Positions 1-12,114 of a stretch of DNA of 64,000 nt are shown here, piece by piece. A model generated the notes under the pieces. It was not told where the DNA came from, did not search any database, and saw nothing but the letters and a program-made list of their open reading frames with translations. The position numbers and the translations under genes were made by a program. The first letter of the stretch is position 1. Each line of letters opens with the position of its first letter. The DNA lies in NCBI GenBank assembly GCA_019671135.1, contig JAHRHY010000001.1, positions 2,852,001 through 2,916,000 of the forward strand, read 5' to 3'. This DNA comes from Linnemannia hyalina. Lineage: Eukaryota > Mortierellomycota > Mortierellomycetes > Mortierellales > Mortierellaceae.

Positions 1-698
1 CCTGACCCCCTGTCCTCTTCTCCATATGCTGGACAAACAAATGAACCAAGATCCAATCAATATCGTGTCATCGCCATGCGTTGTCTGCCAATACAATTCT
101 CTCCTTTCTTTTCGCTCAATCCCTTCTATTCAATCGATTGAAATGAACATCGCCCTCCTATTCGTCACCACCCACCCACACGCTGTTTGCTTTGCTTGCT
201 TGTTGCTTGTAGACCCTTTAACCATCCGTCCATCGGGCCAGTCAGTCACTCCCAAAAGTACAAAAGCCGGCTACACCTTTCACCTTTCTTTCTATCCCTT
301 TTTCATTCCTCCCACTTTTTTTCTCTTCTTCTTCTTCTCTTTCTTTTTTTTTACTCTCGTTCACTTCACTTTCTCCAACCACTTCCATTTTTTAGCTTAT
401 TCTTTTCCTTCCTCTTATCTATCCACTCTGCATACATTCATCCACTTGCACTGTACACTCTTGTACTCTTACACTTTTTTCTTCGTACGCTCACTCTCAC
501 CTGCTCAGCTCACCCTCTTATTGCACCTTCTATCTCCCTACTATCTATACCCAAAGCATTCACTCTTTCCCTATTACATATTACACTCCACATATCCGCC
601 CCTACTTGTACTCCTATCCTTCGTTTACCCTTCCCTTTCGCCCTTAACAGCAACATCAACCTCCTCCTTTTACCGTTCATTTACAACAACCCACAACA
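1..698. other. Upstream region and pyrimidine-rich leader of the bZIP gene; no gene seen
   Basis: This stretch is strongly C/T-rich on the + strand, with many short CTT and TTC runs. Open frames across it are of low complexity and resemble no protein I know. From about 150 to 698 there is no ATG on the + strand, so the ATG at 699 would be the first one met by scanning ribosomes if transcription starts anywhere in that span. That supports both the start chosen for the bZIP gene and a leader without upstream ORFs. Confidence 0.5.
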
Positions 699-2426
699 AT
701 GGACGGCTATCCCAACCCATACGCTGCTCTTATCGCAACCTTCAACCAAGTGTCCCCCCAAAACAAGGACGACTTGGACGACCCTCAGAACCTCCCTGAC
801 GATGACTTGTTGCTCTGGGCCAACGCTCAGTTCACTTATGATATGCCCCCAGGGGTTGGTATCTATGAGGACGATATGGGTGTCAAACTGGCCATGAGTC
901 AACAGCAGTTTCAGCACACTCAACAGCAACACCAACAACAACAGCAGCAACAACAGCAACAACAACAACAACAGCAACAGCAACAACAGCAACAACAACA
1001 GCAGCAGCAACAACAGCAGTTTCAGCCGCAGCAACAACAACCTCAATCCTCACTGGCTGCTCAACAGCAGCAGCAGCATGCTCTCCAATACCAATCCTCT
1101 GACATGCAACGCCAGCTACAGCAATTTGATGCTATTCACAGATACCTCGACTCGACCTCTTCTGAAGGTAACCCACTGACACAATTTCAATGTCGTGTTT
1201 ATTATTCATGCAAGCGCTAGGCTTATCTATCATGCATATCCCTGATATACATATGAGAATGACCACTCTTATTAACGGTATAACTATATATCTTCGTCCT
1301 CTTTTATTAACAACCACTAGATCCAAGGACTTCCCTTGCTGTGGTCGAGAGGTCTCGCCAAAGGAACCCCGCCACCACCAGTGCCGCGACTTCAGGCCCC
1401 GCCCCTCAGCCGATCCATTACGATCCCCGCATAAACGTCTTATATCCCCACACCAGCCACGCAGAATCCTCCACCTCCTTTTCTGCCCCGACCACTGCCG
1501 GTCCCATCAGCCCTGCGGCGGCTCGCCTCCTTCGCCAGCCATTCTTGTCCCTCCAAACTCCACATCCTGCTCACCAGCAGCAACAACAGCAACAGCCGCA
1601 GCAGTCTCAGGCAGGTCCTAGCTCAACCTATTCGGTAGGCCCATCTCCTCTGGCTTCGCCTACGACCATGTCCGATTTCCACCATCTCCAAATCACCCCC
1701 TTGCCCCCAATCACGCCATCAAAGCCCAATGAGGAGCTGCAGGCCTTGAGAGGGATTTCACGCAAGGATGGTGGAAGTGGAAGCAGTAGTAGTAGCAGTG
1801 CCAACGCGACGACCGCCGGTATGTCTGCAAACTCTCCTGCCAACTCTAGTACCTCCACCAAGGCAAATGCTTCTTCTGCGGTCTCTCCACGTGAAGAAGA
1901 GCAAAGCCAGGCTGAAAAGGAAATGGACGAGTATGACCTCGACCTCGACCTCGAAGACCAGAACGAACAGGCTGACTCCACGGGTTCTTCAAGCTCCAAA
2001 TCCAAGATCCTCGCTGCCCTGGAGGGACTGTCTCAAGATGACCCCGAGTACGCCACCCGATTGGCAGCAGAAGAGGACAAGCGTCGAAGGAACACTGCGG
2101 CGTCTGCACGGTTCCGTCACAAGAAACGTCTGCGTGAGCAGATCCTCGAGAAGACGGCCAAGGAGATGACGGCAAAGTCCGAGATGTTGGAGGTGCGCGT
2201 CCGTGAGCTTGAGATGGAAATCAAGTGGTTGAGGGGGTTGATTGTAGAGAAGGACTCGCGGTCGTTGGATGTGGGTGCAACAACCCCGACGTCGGCGGCG
2301 TCGCCGGCATCCCTTGGTGGTGAGGCAATGGCCGTTGGAGGGTCTCGGGGTGGATCCAAAACAGAGGGCACTACACTGTCGAGGTCTGTATCAAAAGCCA
2401 AGCGTGGCAAGAAGTCGCAGTCATAG
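699..2426 (+). CDS. bZIP transcription factor with polyglutamine tract (Met4/Cys-3/Atf4-like basic region)
   Basis: Two exons, 699-1167 and 1321-2426, join in frame to give 524 residues; the 153-nt intron is GT-AG. A bZIP lies near residues 409-463. Its basic region RRRNTAASARFRHKKR carries the NxxxAxxxxR DNA-contact pattern, and a leucine-type heptad coil follows. This basic region resembles fungal sulfur or amino-acid control factors (Cys-3/MetR/Met4, Atf4 type), so sulfur or nitrogen regulation is an inference only. Residues about 67-110 are nearly pure glutamine, coded by mixed CAG and CAA. A second Gln run lies near residue 240. Ser/Thr/Pro-rich and acidic stretches before the bZIP look like activation regions. 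The protein is expected in the nucleus, binding DNA as a dimer. Confidence 0.88.
932..1020 (+). repeat. CAG/CAA glutamine-coding tract
   Basis: An interrupted trinucleotide array of CAA and CAG codons lies inside exon 1 of the bZIP gene and encodes about 30 consecutive glutamines. Mixed codons should make it less prone to slippage than a pure CAG run. The same DNA read in antisense gives a long leucine run, which is an artefact. Confidence 0.9.
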
Positions 2427-2724
2427 CCTGTGCAAATAAAAATCTTAATATCATAATTGAAGTTCAGAGTTGTTGCAAACCACACCATAAAATGCGAATT
2501 GAAGATTGGGAAACGCGACAGGTCAAGATGAGAAACTGTGTTAACAGTCACTCTTCTTAAGGGTATGAGGATCAGGCTCGAAATGTGTAAACAAGGTCCG
2601 GGGTGTAGGAGCTCTAACAGTCAGGCACACACACTCGCTTCCAACTTCCACCAAGGTCGTTCTCTGTTCTTCTACGTCCCTAATCCCCTCCTCTTCCTCT
2701 CCCTCACGCACACACATTCACATC

Positions 2725-3692
2725 ATGGCCTTCAAATCACCTCCCGCCAAGGTCCACAGCTACGTCACAAAGCTGTTAAAGGCCAACCTCATCAGGAACC
2801 CCCCCGTCTGGTACCCCGCCGCATCCCTCGCCCCTCCCTCCCCCACATTCCTCCGCGAGCGTGATCCCTCCGGCGCCAACTCCCATGCCCAGCTCCAATT
2901 CGAGAAGGAAGCCGAGATTAAAAAGCAGAAGGAGGCTCTTGCAGCAGGACTTCCCGCACCAGCACCAGCATCAGCATCAGTACAGAAGGAATTGACCCGC
3001 TCCTCAAGGTCACAAAAACACCTCCGCTGGAGGACTGAGCGGCCACAAAAGATTGTCTACCCAGAGGACAAGCTCCGTAGACGGTTCTATGAGGACCACC
3101 CCTGGGAATTGCGTCGTCCTAGATGTTTAATCGAGACCTCGGGTGATGGTACCCGTCGCAACTGGACTTCGCTCTTGCAACCCGGCCGATCCATTGCCGA
3201 CTTGAGCGGTGAAGAGTAAGTCTCTCGGTATTATTCACTGTTGCGATCGTGAGCTGGGTGGTCTCTGTCGTGTTCCGTTGCTTGACAATTGAGCCCAATA
3301 TCTGTCTGTCCTCCTGCGGTTGATATCTCGGTCAATCGCCTGCCAATGGGTCTTCCAAATTGTCCTGTTCGGCCTAGTTAACTAACGTTCTCACATCAAA
3401 ACTCAAGACATTTACTAACGTATTCTCGTGCTTGTTTCCTATATACCTAATCTTTAGTGTGATCCAATACCAGTTGTACTTGATGACAACAGGAAAGTCT
3501 GAGCGGGAAGCCTATCACATTGCGACGGAGGAATTTTATTTGCACAGAGCTCAGGAGGAGACCGAGGCTCGTGTGGCCAAGGCTCAGGCCATGGCTTTCG
3601 GATTGAAGCCTCGCAGGAGCTTTGTCATGAACGGATTGAAGCGCGAGGAGGCTGCCCTCCGTGAGGCCGAGAGGAACGCTGCCAAGTTCTAA
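2725..3692 (+). CDS. Mitochondrial small ribosomal subunit protein mS23 (Rsm25-like)
   Basis: Two exons, 2725-3215 and 3458-3692, are joined across a 242-nt GT-AG intron (donor GTAAGT) and encode 241 residues. The protein matches the fungal mS23/Rsm25 family: the N-terminus has the family pattern around [16 protein letters not shown], and the family block [20 protein letters not shown] follows at about residues 112-131. The C-terminal exon is helical, charged and Ala/Glu-rich, with a YHIATEEFY core. Its role is structural, in the small subunit of the mitochondrial ribosome. No cleavable mitochondrial presequence is obvious, though the N-terminus is basic and lacks acidic residues. Length is close to yeast Rsm25 (264). 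Confidence 0.87.
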
Positions 3693-4084
3693 TAACCCGC
3701 AGGATAGTCACAGAGGATTATTGACACTTTGAGATCAGGACTCGTACTTGTTGTCTCGTTCATTTCTTGTGTGGGATCAATGAGTGGATAACGAGGAGCG
3801 ACAGATATCAAAAGAAACATATGGAACGAACGCGTACAGAAGCATCATAGAAGGAATATTATTCTCGAACCCTCATTTCTTAGCAATTGAACATCATTTT
3901 TTATCATTTTTTATCATTTTTTTTTCTTCTACAATCATCCGTTAATGTTGTGTATTTTACATGTATTTTCTGAAGAGAAATCTGCGCATACTAGAGTATT
4001 AAGTGTGTGCTCACGCGTGAAAAATGGAGAAGGAAACCCCCGGTTGGGATTGTGTGTTAAAGTACGCGACGACTTCATTTTTTT
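3693..4084. other. Convergent intergenic region between mS23 and SRP14
   Basis: AT-rich 3' flank shared by two convergent genes. It has an imperfect short repeat (TTATCATTTT three times near 3893-3921) that may belong to 3' UTR or terminator sequence. No coding potential was seen. Confidence 0.4.
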
Positions 4085-4894
4085 CTATGCGGTGGCCTTC
4101 TTAGCCTTGGCCTTGGCAGCCTTTTTCCTCTCCTTCTTCTTGAGATTGTCCATGTTGATCTTGATGATGTTGGTGTACTGAACCATAAATCTATCCAGAT
4201 CCTGGGGTTGCACCTAACGTTCCATAACAGAAAAAGAAAAACCACGGCCAAACACAGAATAGTATGTGAGAATTCTGCAGAGATCAAGCAAAACAAAGTT
4301 GGAAGGGGGCGTTTCCCATTGTCGCAAAAACGATTTGAGATCAATTTTGTCCTCCTCAGATGCCCTTACAAGAGTGCTGAGTTTCGTCTTTGTGCCAGAG
4401 GTGAGGCGAACGAGGGTGGGGTACTCCTTGTCCTTGTCGTCGGTACTCATGACCGCATCTCCTGACGCCTTTTCCGAAGCTTCCTCTGCCGCCTTGATCT
4501 TTTTCGTCGTGTACGAGTCTATGTTTTGTATCAATATGACATTACGATTAGGGTGAGTAATGTGTTGTTTTGATAATGCGTATCCAGGGTACGAACGGAC
4601 AAAAAAAGGAAAAAGTACGTACGTCTCTTCATGGTCAGGTATACGGTCTTGGACGTCTTAGAGTCCTCGAAGGCTTTGGCCATCTTGGTCAGGAACTAGA
4701 TGGGGAAGTGTGTGCAATTGCGTAGAAGAGGTGATCAGCTTCTGTTTCTGATGTTTTTCATAATTGAGCTCTGACTGCATTCAGATGGACGATTCCTGTG
4801 GTCCAAATTGGTTTCTGTTGTTGCCCGTTGCTTGTTGGTGTGTATGGTCTGTGTGTTTTTCCTGCTAATGTACCTTGTCGTTGTCGAAGAGCAT
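4085..4894 (-). CDS. SRP14: Signal recognition particle subunit SRP14
   Basis: Four exons on the minus strand (4874-4894, 4623-4695, 4370-4518, 4085-4213) join in frame to give 123 residues. The first exon codes only seven residues (MLFDNDK). The product has the SRP9/14 family layout: an N-terminal helix with FLTKMAKAF, the strand TVYLTMKR, the central block LVRLTSGTKTKLSTLV, then FMVQYTNIIKINMDNLKKK and a Lys/Ala-rich tail. With SRP9 (or as a homodimer in yeast) SRP14 binds the Alu domain of SRP RNA and slows elongation while secretory proteins are targeted to the ER. The intron at 4214-4369 has donor GTAAGG; reading through it would replace the conserved C-terminal half, so splicing there is well supported. 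Confidence 0.88.
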
Positions 4895-6123
4895 CTTGTT
4901 TGTTCTATGGTCGATTCGAGAGTTGTCGAAGAAAGGGGAAGTGATGAGAGTCGTGGTTATTGGGAGAAATTCAAGTGGCGAGAAGCAAAAAGAAGTCACG
5001 TGCGCTAGGGTCTTTTCTATGCAGCGTACTGCTTACACTCATATCTTCTCTTCCTGCTTGTCGAATACTTTCATCCTGCTTCGCCATCCAGTTGGGTAGT
5101 GTTCTTTACCACAGAAGGCAACCAGGGGTTGCCTTTGGTTGTTCCAAAAGGCAATGTGTGGCCAGCAAATTGGCAACAAGGCAAAACAGACAGACAAACT
5201 GGCGAAGCCGATCACGGTGCCAAAAAAATAATAATCACGTATCCATCCTCGAGACAAGGGAAGAGAAGGGCCAAACAAAGGTCCAAAGCACTCAGTAGAA
5301 AGATTGGATGGCAAACGCTCCTTGTGCCTTACACCTTACGCCTGTCAGAGTTGCGATTGTACATGACTTTGATATCCATACACATTCTAAAAAGCCACCC
5401 ACTCTATCTTCATTTCATTTTTCGACTCCTGGGAAGATTTCCTGCGCAAGAATACCAACATTGATTTCTTCCCATCCCATCGACCCTGCGACAGGCCCGC
5501 CTGCCTGCTGGTATTATTACTACTATGTTTTATCCTCCGTTTTTCTCCCAGTTCATAACAAACCGCGAATATGAATCGTAAGAGAATAAAAAAGTGAAAT
5601 GGGAAGAAGAAACAGGAGAGATATGAAGGGGAAGAAGGGGAAAAGAGGAAACAAAAACAAAAAAAATGCGTTCAAACTTGGCCCCAGCTCTACCCGCGAC
5701 GGCAGCATTGGGTCCTTCCCGCCGACAGTCCGTGAACGGATCAAGCGATAAACAGGCATACTTCGGAGGAATAAGAAAAAAAAAGGTGAGAGCGGAAAGC
5801 TATTAAACGAGGGAGAGAGGCGAGGAGAGCAACTACGGAGGATAGTAACAAGGAAAAAAGAAGCAGAGAGCGAAGAACGGTATGGGATAATGTAAGCAAC
5901 GAGCTGTCTACACGAACGATAATCCAGTTCAAAGAGGTCGACTATTGTAACTCGCTTTGCGTCAATTTCCAACAAAAAGGGTCACGTCCTGCCTAGCCCT
6001 CAATCGTTCTCGTTGCACAACGTCAATGGTCTGTGGATGTACATTGTTTTGTTTTTTATTTTTGAGTGATCTACACTAGATACGTGGATGGTACGTCAAG
6101 CCAGGAAGGATATCCTGGTGCAT
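4895..6123. other. Intergenic region upstream of SRP14, downstream of the dioxygenase
   Basis: About 1.2 kb without a supportable gene. Short open frames occur on both strands, but they show no domain, no plausible splice-joined extension and biased low-complexity composition. The segment at 5560-5900 is purine-rich on the + strand. It probably holds the SRP14 promoter. Confidence 0.4.
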
Positions 6124-7306
6124 TTACTTGGCAGTGTTAGTGTGGCCGCAGGATTTGCACTTGCGAAGGGACTCATCGGCAGCATAACGGTTGATGACGG
6201 GAGCAAGCTGCTTGCCAAGGTCAACGCAGTGGAATGATTCCTCATATACAATCTCTGCACACTTTTCGCAGTACCAGCGCAGGCGATCTACATTGGGAGA
6301 GGATTCAATTGAGAGAGACAAGAATGGTGAGTTAAATAAAGGCATTGTTTGGACGCGCCAATTGGGTGTTACAAAGGAGTAGTGATGAGGCACACGGAAT
6401 ATTTTTCTGGAATGAATGAGTGAATGACAGTCAAGGGTAACTTAAGAGGCATGTTTGGTCAAGGTTCCTTAAGAGGTGCTTTGAATGACACACAACATAA
6501 CACAAAACAAAACAGACTGAGCATGTGGACACGGCGGGGAGGAAAAAGAAATGGACGGTGGGAACGTACCAAGGGCCTCTGCTGGGCGCTGACGCTCAAT
6601 GACGATTCCAACAGTGTCGGCAAAACGGACAGGGTTATGTGGGGTGTTGGCTGGAAGTAGAAATGGAGAAGAATTAGTTTCTATGCGACCTCTGCCTGCC
6701 TATCTTTTGAGGTACTTTGCAGGGTTCATCTATTTGCCACTCCGGAAGAATGGATGGACAGACAAGATCGACAGCCGGGAGCGGTCTTTTCGATGACAGC
6801 CCCGATTGCATTTTTTTCGTTCTTTCAGAAAAGTGGAAGGACAGGATGACTTTTTATAAGCAGCGCAGCATTACCTGGCAGGAGGAACATCTCGCCCTCT
6901 TTGATGGGGATATCCTTGAACGCGCCATTGTCAACGACCTTCAGCAACATATCTCCCTTGTACTGGAAAAACCACTCCTATTTAGAAAGGAAGAGGATGA
7001 TGAATTGAAAGGTCAATGTCCGACGCTTTTTTCAATTGCTCTGTTCTCTCCTCTCCCAATAACAAAAACAAGTGTGCGAAGAAGATGCAAAGCAGAGAAA
7101 GCATCAATGCAAAATCGATTCAAACAAGGCATGCAAAATAAAAGTACCTCGGTCTCATTGACATGGTAGTCGGTACGGGCGTTGGGGCCTCCGACGGCCA
7201 TGATGATAAAGTCACCGCGCTGGACGAGGTAGTTGTTGACGGGGGGCTGGAGCTTGTCCTCGTGCTCCTCAATCCATTTGCCAAAGTTGATGGGAAGTGC
7301 AATCAT
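6124..7306 (-). CDS. BNA1: 3-hydroxyanthranilate 3,4-dioxygenase (kynurenine pathway)
   Basis: Four exons (7148-7306, 6875-6977, 6570-6650, 6124-6287) give 168 residues, close to the 170-178 usual for the family. The enzyme opens the ring of 3-hydroxyanthranilate with O2, on the route from tryptophan to quinolinate and NAD. Cupin features are clear: [16 protein letters not shown], with metal-ligand candidates His48, Glu54 and His92 (in NTPHNPVRF), and the substrate-binding arginine in NAR. The C-terminal exon has two CxxC pairs (Cys121/124 and Cys158/161) that form the rubredoxin-like iron site seen in yeast and bacterial, but not animal, enzymes. Likely cytosolic. The start is the first ATG and sits directly before the conserved PINFGKW. 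Confidence 0.93.
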
Positions 7307-8345
7307 TTTTGTTGTTGTGCGAAGTTGTTGGTGGTGGTGGGTGAGAGTGATTGTGTTGTTGCGGGTGAAGAAAAAGAGGAGTGAATGAGAGAAGCGGTTG
7401 AGAAGAGAAGAGAAGAAGAAGAAGAGCGATTCGAAGAGAAGAGGTACTGAAGAGGTAGTGATGGTGGGAAAAAAAAGGCCATTCAGGTCAGGTGCCACAG
7501 AATGATATGAGGTTGGACTTTGGACACGTCCCGGAAGGGAAGTGAGCGCGTTCCTTCAATACCGATATACCTTTTCTTAACGCGTCTTCATTCCTATGTA
7601 CCTCGTAGATAACCAACACGATGTCATAATGAAGCCGGCAGCCTCTTGGACGCCTTGACACGCGAGATCGAGATTGTGTCTCAGCAACCAGAAAGTCCAG
7701 ACCCCTTTCCCCCCGCATAACAAAGGGAAAAACAGCTGAAGGAGCCAGAGAAGAGAAAGCCCCAGGAAAGAAAGAACCTTTTCTGTAGAGTTCGATCGCA
7801 GCTTTCCCTGTTCCTTCCGCTTTTCCTTTCCTCATCCTCTTCTTCTGATCGCTATACTCCTTGCTTCCGAGAACGTGAAACGAGAACATGGCTCACAAAC
7901 AACAAATAACAACAACAGCACGGAACTACAACTCTATTCAAGCATCCTCTTATCCTTCCCTTCGTTCCCTTCCTTCCTGCCGATGTCTCTAGATTCCAAA
8001 ACAAATGTATGCAACAGATCGAAGGGTCATCCACTTTCGATGCTGGGCGGAGTCCCACGCGTGGTGTGAATCATGGCCACTCAACACTCTCAGAGACAAC
8101 TTATCTTGGACAAAGGTAAACAACTAGCAACCCACGCTAAAAAACTTTTTACGCCCGCTCTTGGTCATAAATACTGCAGACAAGTTCTCACTTCTTTTTT
8201 TTTTCTTCGCTTCCTTTTGCTCTTGCCCTTCTTTTCCTTCGGGTCACTCCCAATTCTCAACCCTTCAGCAAACTTTTTTCACGACAAGGATACCCATTCA
8301 ACAATCAACAAACAAGGAACCGGACCCATACAACAAACAGTAGCG
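7307..8345. other. Divergent promoter region between dioxygenase and permease
   Basis: About 1 kb separates two genes read in opposite directions. Next to the dioxygenase it is GA/GT-rich (CT/AC-rich on the coding strand). The stretch 8190-8340 is T/C-rich and looks like the permease leader. An open frame runs into the permease from an ATG at 8073, but the residues it would add are unlike any permease N-terminus. No gene was identified. Confidence 0.4.
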
Positions 8346-10402
8346 ATGGCCAGTTTCGTCTCTAGACTCAACACGACGGTCGCCCAGTCCTTCGTCGGAA
8401 AATGGTTCATGCTCGAGGGCTCGTCACACCCTCGCCCCCGCGCTGGCACAACCTTCTCGACCGAGCTCCGTGCCGGCTTTGCGACCTTTGTCACCATGGC
8501 CTACATCATTTCGGTCAACTCGCTCATCATCTCGGATACTGGCGGACCCTGTGTCTGCGACTATGATCCCCTGGACCCAACCAAGGGCGGAGCGGCGACT
8601 GGTGCCACTGGTGATGGATCTGCCCCTGCTGTTGGAGCGGGAGACATGATTGCTTACTGCAGCAGCAACCAAGAGTACACTTCTTGTATTGATATTGTGC
8701 GCAAGGATCTCATTGTTGCCACTGCTGCCATGGCTTGCATTGCCTCAACTGCTATTGGTATCTTCTCTAACCTCCCTCTTGGCATGGCCCCTGGGTAAGT
8801 TTGATATGATGTTATCAGCATTACACCTGTTTGTTTTGCGAAGATCTTCATGACATCACAAACATTAACTTTTGATTGTTTGTTACAACAAATAGAATGG
8901 GAATCAACGCATACTTTACATACACGGTTGTCGGCAAGTTTGGAAGCGGTAAGATCAGCTACGGAGTCGCCCTGGCCGCCGTCTTCATCGAAGGTCTCGT
9001 CTTCCTTGTCCTCTCAATCCTGGGTCTCCGTCAATGGCTCGCCCGTTCCATCCCCCGCAACATCAAGGTTGCCACAGGAGTTGGTATTGGTCTCTACCTC
9101 TGCTTCATCGGCATGCAATCCTCTGCTGGAATCGGTCTCATTCGATCCGACCCTGCCACGCTGGTCGGTCTTGGGGGCTGCGACAGTAATTACCTTGATG
9201 CCTCGGGAGCCTGTCTTGCTGGAAGGATGGAATCCCCCCGGACTTGGATGGGCGTTTTGGGACTCTTTATCATCTCCATCTTGGTCCTCTATAAGGTCAA
9301 GGGTGCGATCTTGATTGGTATTCTCTTTGTCGCTGTCGTCTCTTGGTTCCGTGGCACCTCGGTTACTTACTTCCCTAATGACGCGGTGGGCGACAGTCGT
9401 TTCAGCTACTTCAAGCAGGTCGTCAGCTTCCATAGGATCCAAAAGACCTGGGCTGTCATGGACTTTCAGCTGAATACAGGAGAGTTCTGGCTGGCGCTGA
9501 TCACCTTCCTATACGTCGATATTCTGGACACCACCGGCACCATGTTCTCAATGGCGCAATTTGCAGGATTCATGGATCCCAAGACGGGTGACTTTGAGGG
9601 CTCGACTCCTGCCTTCATCACCGATGCCCTCTGTGTCTCCCTGGGCGCAGTCTTTGGTACCTCGGATGTTACTGCCTTTGTTGAGTCAGGCGCTGGTATT
9701 ACCGAGGGTGGTCGCACAGGATTGACGGCTGTCACAACAGGTGTCTGCTTCTTCATCTCCCTCTTCTTCTCGCCCATCTTCTCAGCCATCCCTCCCTGGG
9801 CCACTGGCCCCGCTCTGATTTTTGTCGGCTCATTGATGACCAAGTCGGTGACTGAGATCAACTTCAACTACATTGGCGACTCGATCCCTGCATTCCTGAC
9901 CCTGGCCATGATGCCCCTGACCTACAACATTGCCTACGGTCTTCTCGGAGGACTCCTGGCTGCGGTGGTCATCAACGGAACCGTCTACATTGTCGAGAAG
10001 CTCTCTGGAGGTCGTCTGGTCCCGCCCAACAAGAATGAGAAGGACCCCGTCATGCCCTTCAGGATGGGTCCTCAGGGTGAGGGTGTTCTCCCTCCTTGGC
10101 TGGTCCGTTTGATCCGCAAGTTGAAGGGTCAGGACCCCCTTGAGCATGCTGAGCATGGAACTGGGGCTCGTCGTACTCGTACCTCGGAGGAGACCTTGCC
10201 TGCTCCCTCTGCTCCTGCGTCGCCCAAGGTCGATGAGAAGAAGGACAACATTGGGGTGGACAAGGTCATACCCGATCAGTTCGCTGAGAACCCTGCCAGA
10301 TTGACTGCAGCTTCTTCGGGTGTTGAACCCACGTCTTCCCGTCGCATGTCTCACTCACATCACCGTAATAGTATCAGCTCTGACCATCGCGGAGAGTTGT
10401 AA
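8346..10402 (+). CDS. AzgA-type purine (adenine/guanine/hypoxanthine) permease
   Basis: Two exons, 8346-8794 and 8896-10402, encode 651 residues; the 101-nt intron splits a glycine codon just before the conserved GMGINAYFTYTVVG block (about residues 150-163). This is the AzgA branch of the nucleobase transporters: polytopic plasma-membrane proteins that import purines with protons. Further marks are ELRAGFATFVTMAYIISVN in the first membrane segment, LYVDILDTTGTMFSMAQFAG, and the substrate-site block SDVTAFVESGAGITEGGRTG. About 12-14 hydrophobic segments are visible. The roughly 95 C-terminal residues are hydrophilic, charged and Pro/Ser-rich, which suits a cytosolic tail controlling turnover. 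The ATG at 8346 begins MASFVSRLNTTVAQSFVGKW, the usual AzgA N-terminus. Confidence 0.93.
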
Positions 10403-10570
10403 GAAAGTCCTTTTTTTTTTTTTCGTCGACGTTTCACTTTATCACCCATTACATCATTCCCTCTTCCCTCCATTCTTCTGCATTTGACTCCATCCACATA
10501 CTTTCATTATTATCTTCGTAATTAAAACCTCCCTATATATTTCTCTCTAAACATCAACAAAAGGGCGCGC

Positions 10571-12114
10571 TCAACTAGCCAAAGCAAAACCGATTTTGTG
10601 GTCCTCAAGATCATATGTGCTGTAGTACTTTCTCATAAACACCTGTCCGAACACCGCAATGACCCCCGACTCTTTCGAAAAGTCCATTCCCATAATCGCG
10701 CTCTGGCACATTTCCTTCCTCGTCCTCCTCAACCCTTCAACGCCACTCCTTCCATCATCCTTGCTGGTGGGTCGAAGGACATACTCATGACCCTTGAGCT
10801 GATACTCCTCCAACCCAAACAAGATAATGAAATCGAACAGTGTCGGAACATTCCTACAGGGCAACTCATACACTCCACTACCCGGTGAAGTCTCGGACGC
10901 CCCAATCTGGAGGTTGATCATCTCGGCCTGGTAACGCGTTAGCGCGATGTACGGAAACCCAGTGTCGATAACGGCCTGACCATCAATTTCAAAGGCCTCC
11001 CGTCGTAACGCAAACGCCGTCAGCTCGATCGCCCATTGCCCCTGTGCCGTACGAGTCACCTCGTGCCATTGGATATCAACAAGTCGGTGGGCCGGGTCCA
11101 ATCCTCCCAGCGTCAATTGACTTCCTCCTATAGTACCCTCATCATCGCCCTCCTCCTCATCGTTGTCGTGTCGACTGAGGTAGACGCCAAAGACCGCACG
11201 CTGTAAAAGATCCTGATCAACCAAATTCAACAAAAACGGTCGCCCCGTCGCCGCGCGAGCATCAAACCCCAAGCCCAGAACTCCATCCACTTGGTCATCA
11301 CGCAATGCAGATTTCAACCCGCCTCCATGTTCCTGTACAACTTCTCCAAACGACTGACCCAAGATCTCGATCACTCCACCGCCAATCGACAACGTGTCCT
11401 CTCCCACCGTTCCCGACAATTCTCCTTCTCCTCGCTGTTCACAGGAGTGGTGGTTATAAGGGTTGGAGGTCGGGATATTGAAACGATCCCCTAAAGGATG
11501 AAAACTCCAGGAGGTCGAGGAATTGAACTGCGGGTGGAGCCTGCAAGTCGGCGAAGAGCATTTGGAGGAGGGTACCCAGAGGTTGGATGTCCCTGTTGCG
11601 ATCTGGACATTGAATATATGTCCTGGGGACCCCAGACTTATGTCCATCGTGTACTATCGTCCATGTGTGTATATGTATGACAATGGGGGAAAAGTTAGTT
11701 GATATGTACATGCGAAAAGAAAATCATTGGCGGATGGATAGCGAACCCCCCCCCCCTGCAATGACATATTGTTGTTACCAAGTCGTGCCCTCCAAGATGA
11801 CTGAACTGTCTGTTGTTGCGGTGGTGGTTGTGAGACCGAGATAACTTTCCAAACTCTTTCTGTGCGAGGTCGTCGTATTCCTGGAAGGATGAGCGTGAAT
11901 ATCCAGCGTTTGTTCGTTGAAGCTTGAACCTATCATAGTAACACATCAAGAGAGGGTATATGATTAGCAATAAAACGGCAAAAAGAAAACAGGTATACGA
12001 AGAAGAGCAACGCGAATGCTTTGCTTGCCCGTTCATTGCATTTTACCGCATCAGTTCAGCTTGAGTGACTACAGCCAGGGACAAAAGTCCTACTGCCAAG
12101 AGAGTTGACTTCAT
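10571..12114 (-). CDS. Secreted pepsin-like aspartic protease homologue lacking the first catalytic aspartate
   Basis: Three exons (12047-12114, 11779-11929, 10571-11653) give 433 residues. The N-terminus MKSTLLAVGLLSLAVVTQA is a signal peptide, and a short propeptide-like segment follows. The peptidase A1 fold is recognisable (LGSPG, SNLWVPSSKC, VDGVLGLGFD, QLTLGGLD, FMRKYYSTYDL). However, the first active-site motif DTGS reads ATGT, so Ala92 replaces the nucleophile-activating Asp. The flap motif YGSG is absent, replaced by a His/Glu/Gly-rich stretch. The second motif is DTGFP (Asp303), with Phe in place of Ser. An acidic insert DNDEEEGDDEG lies mid-protein. The frame is intact, so it is expressed either as a catalytically dead protein or not at all. 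Exon layout matches the neighbour, so the two are tandem duplicates. Confidence 0.85.

Noticed and set aside
187..897. 236-codon open frame overlapping the bZIP start
   Set aside because: Its Leu/Ser/Phe-rich composition reflects the pyrimidine-rich leader, and it is in a different frame from the bZIP gene.
681..1046. Minus-strand open frame with a run of more than 30 leucines
   Set aside because: It is the antisense of the CAG/CAA glutamine tract in the bZIP gene; it has no protein-like sequence outside the run.
8073..8345. N-terminal extension of the purine permease from an earlier in-frame ATG
   Set aside because: The extra residues are hydrophobic low-complexity leader sequence, and AzgA proteins start near MASFVSRLNTTVAQ.
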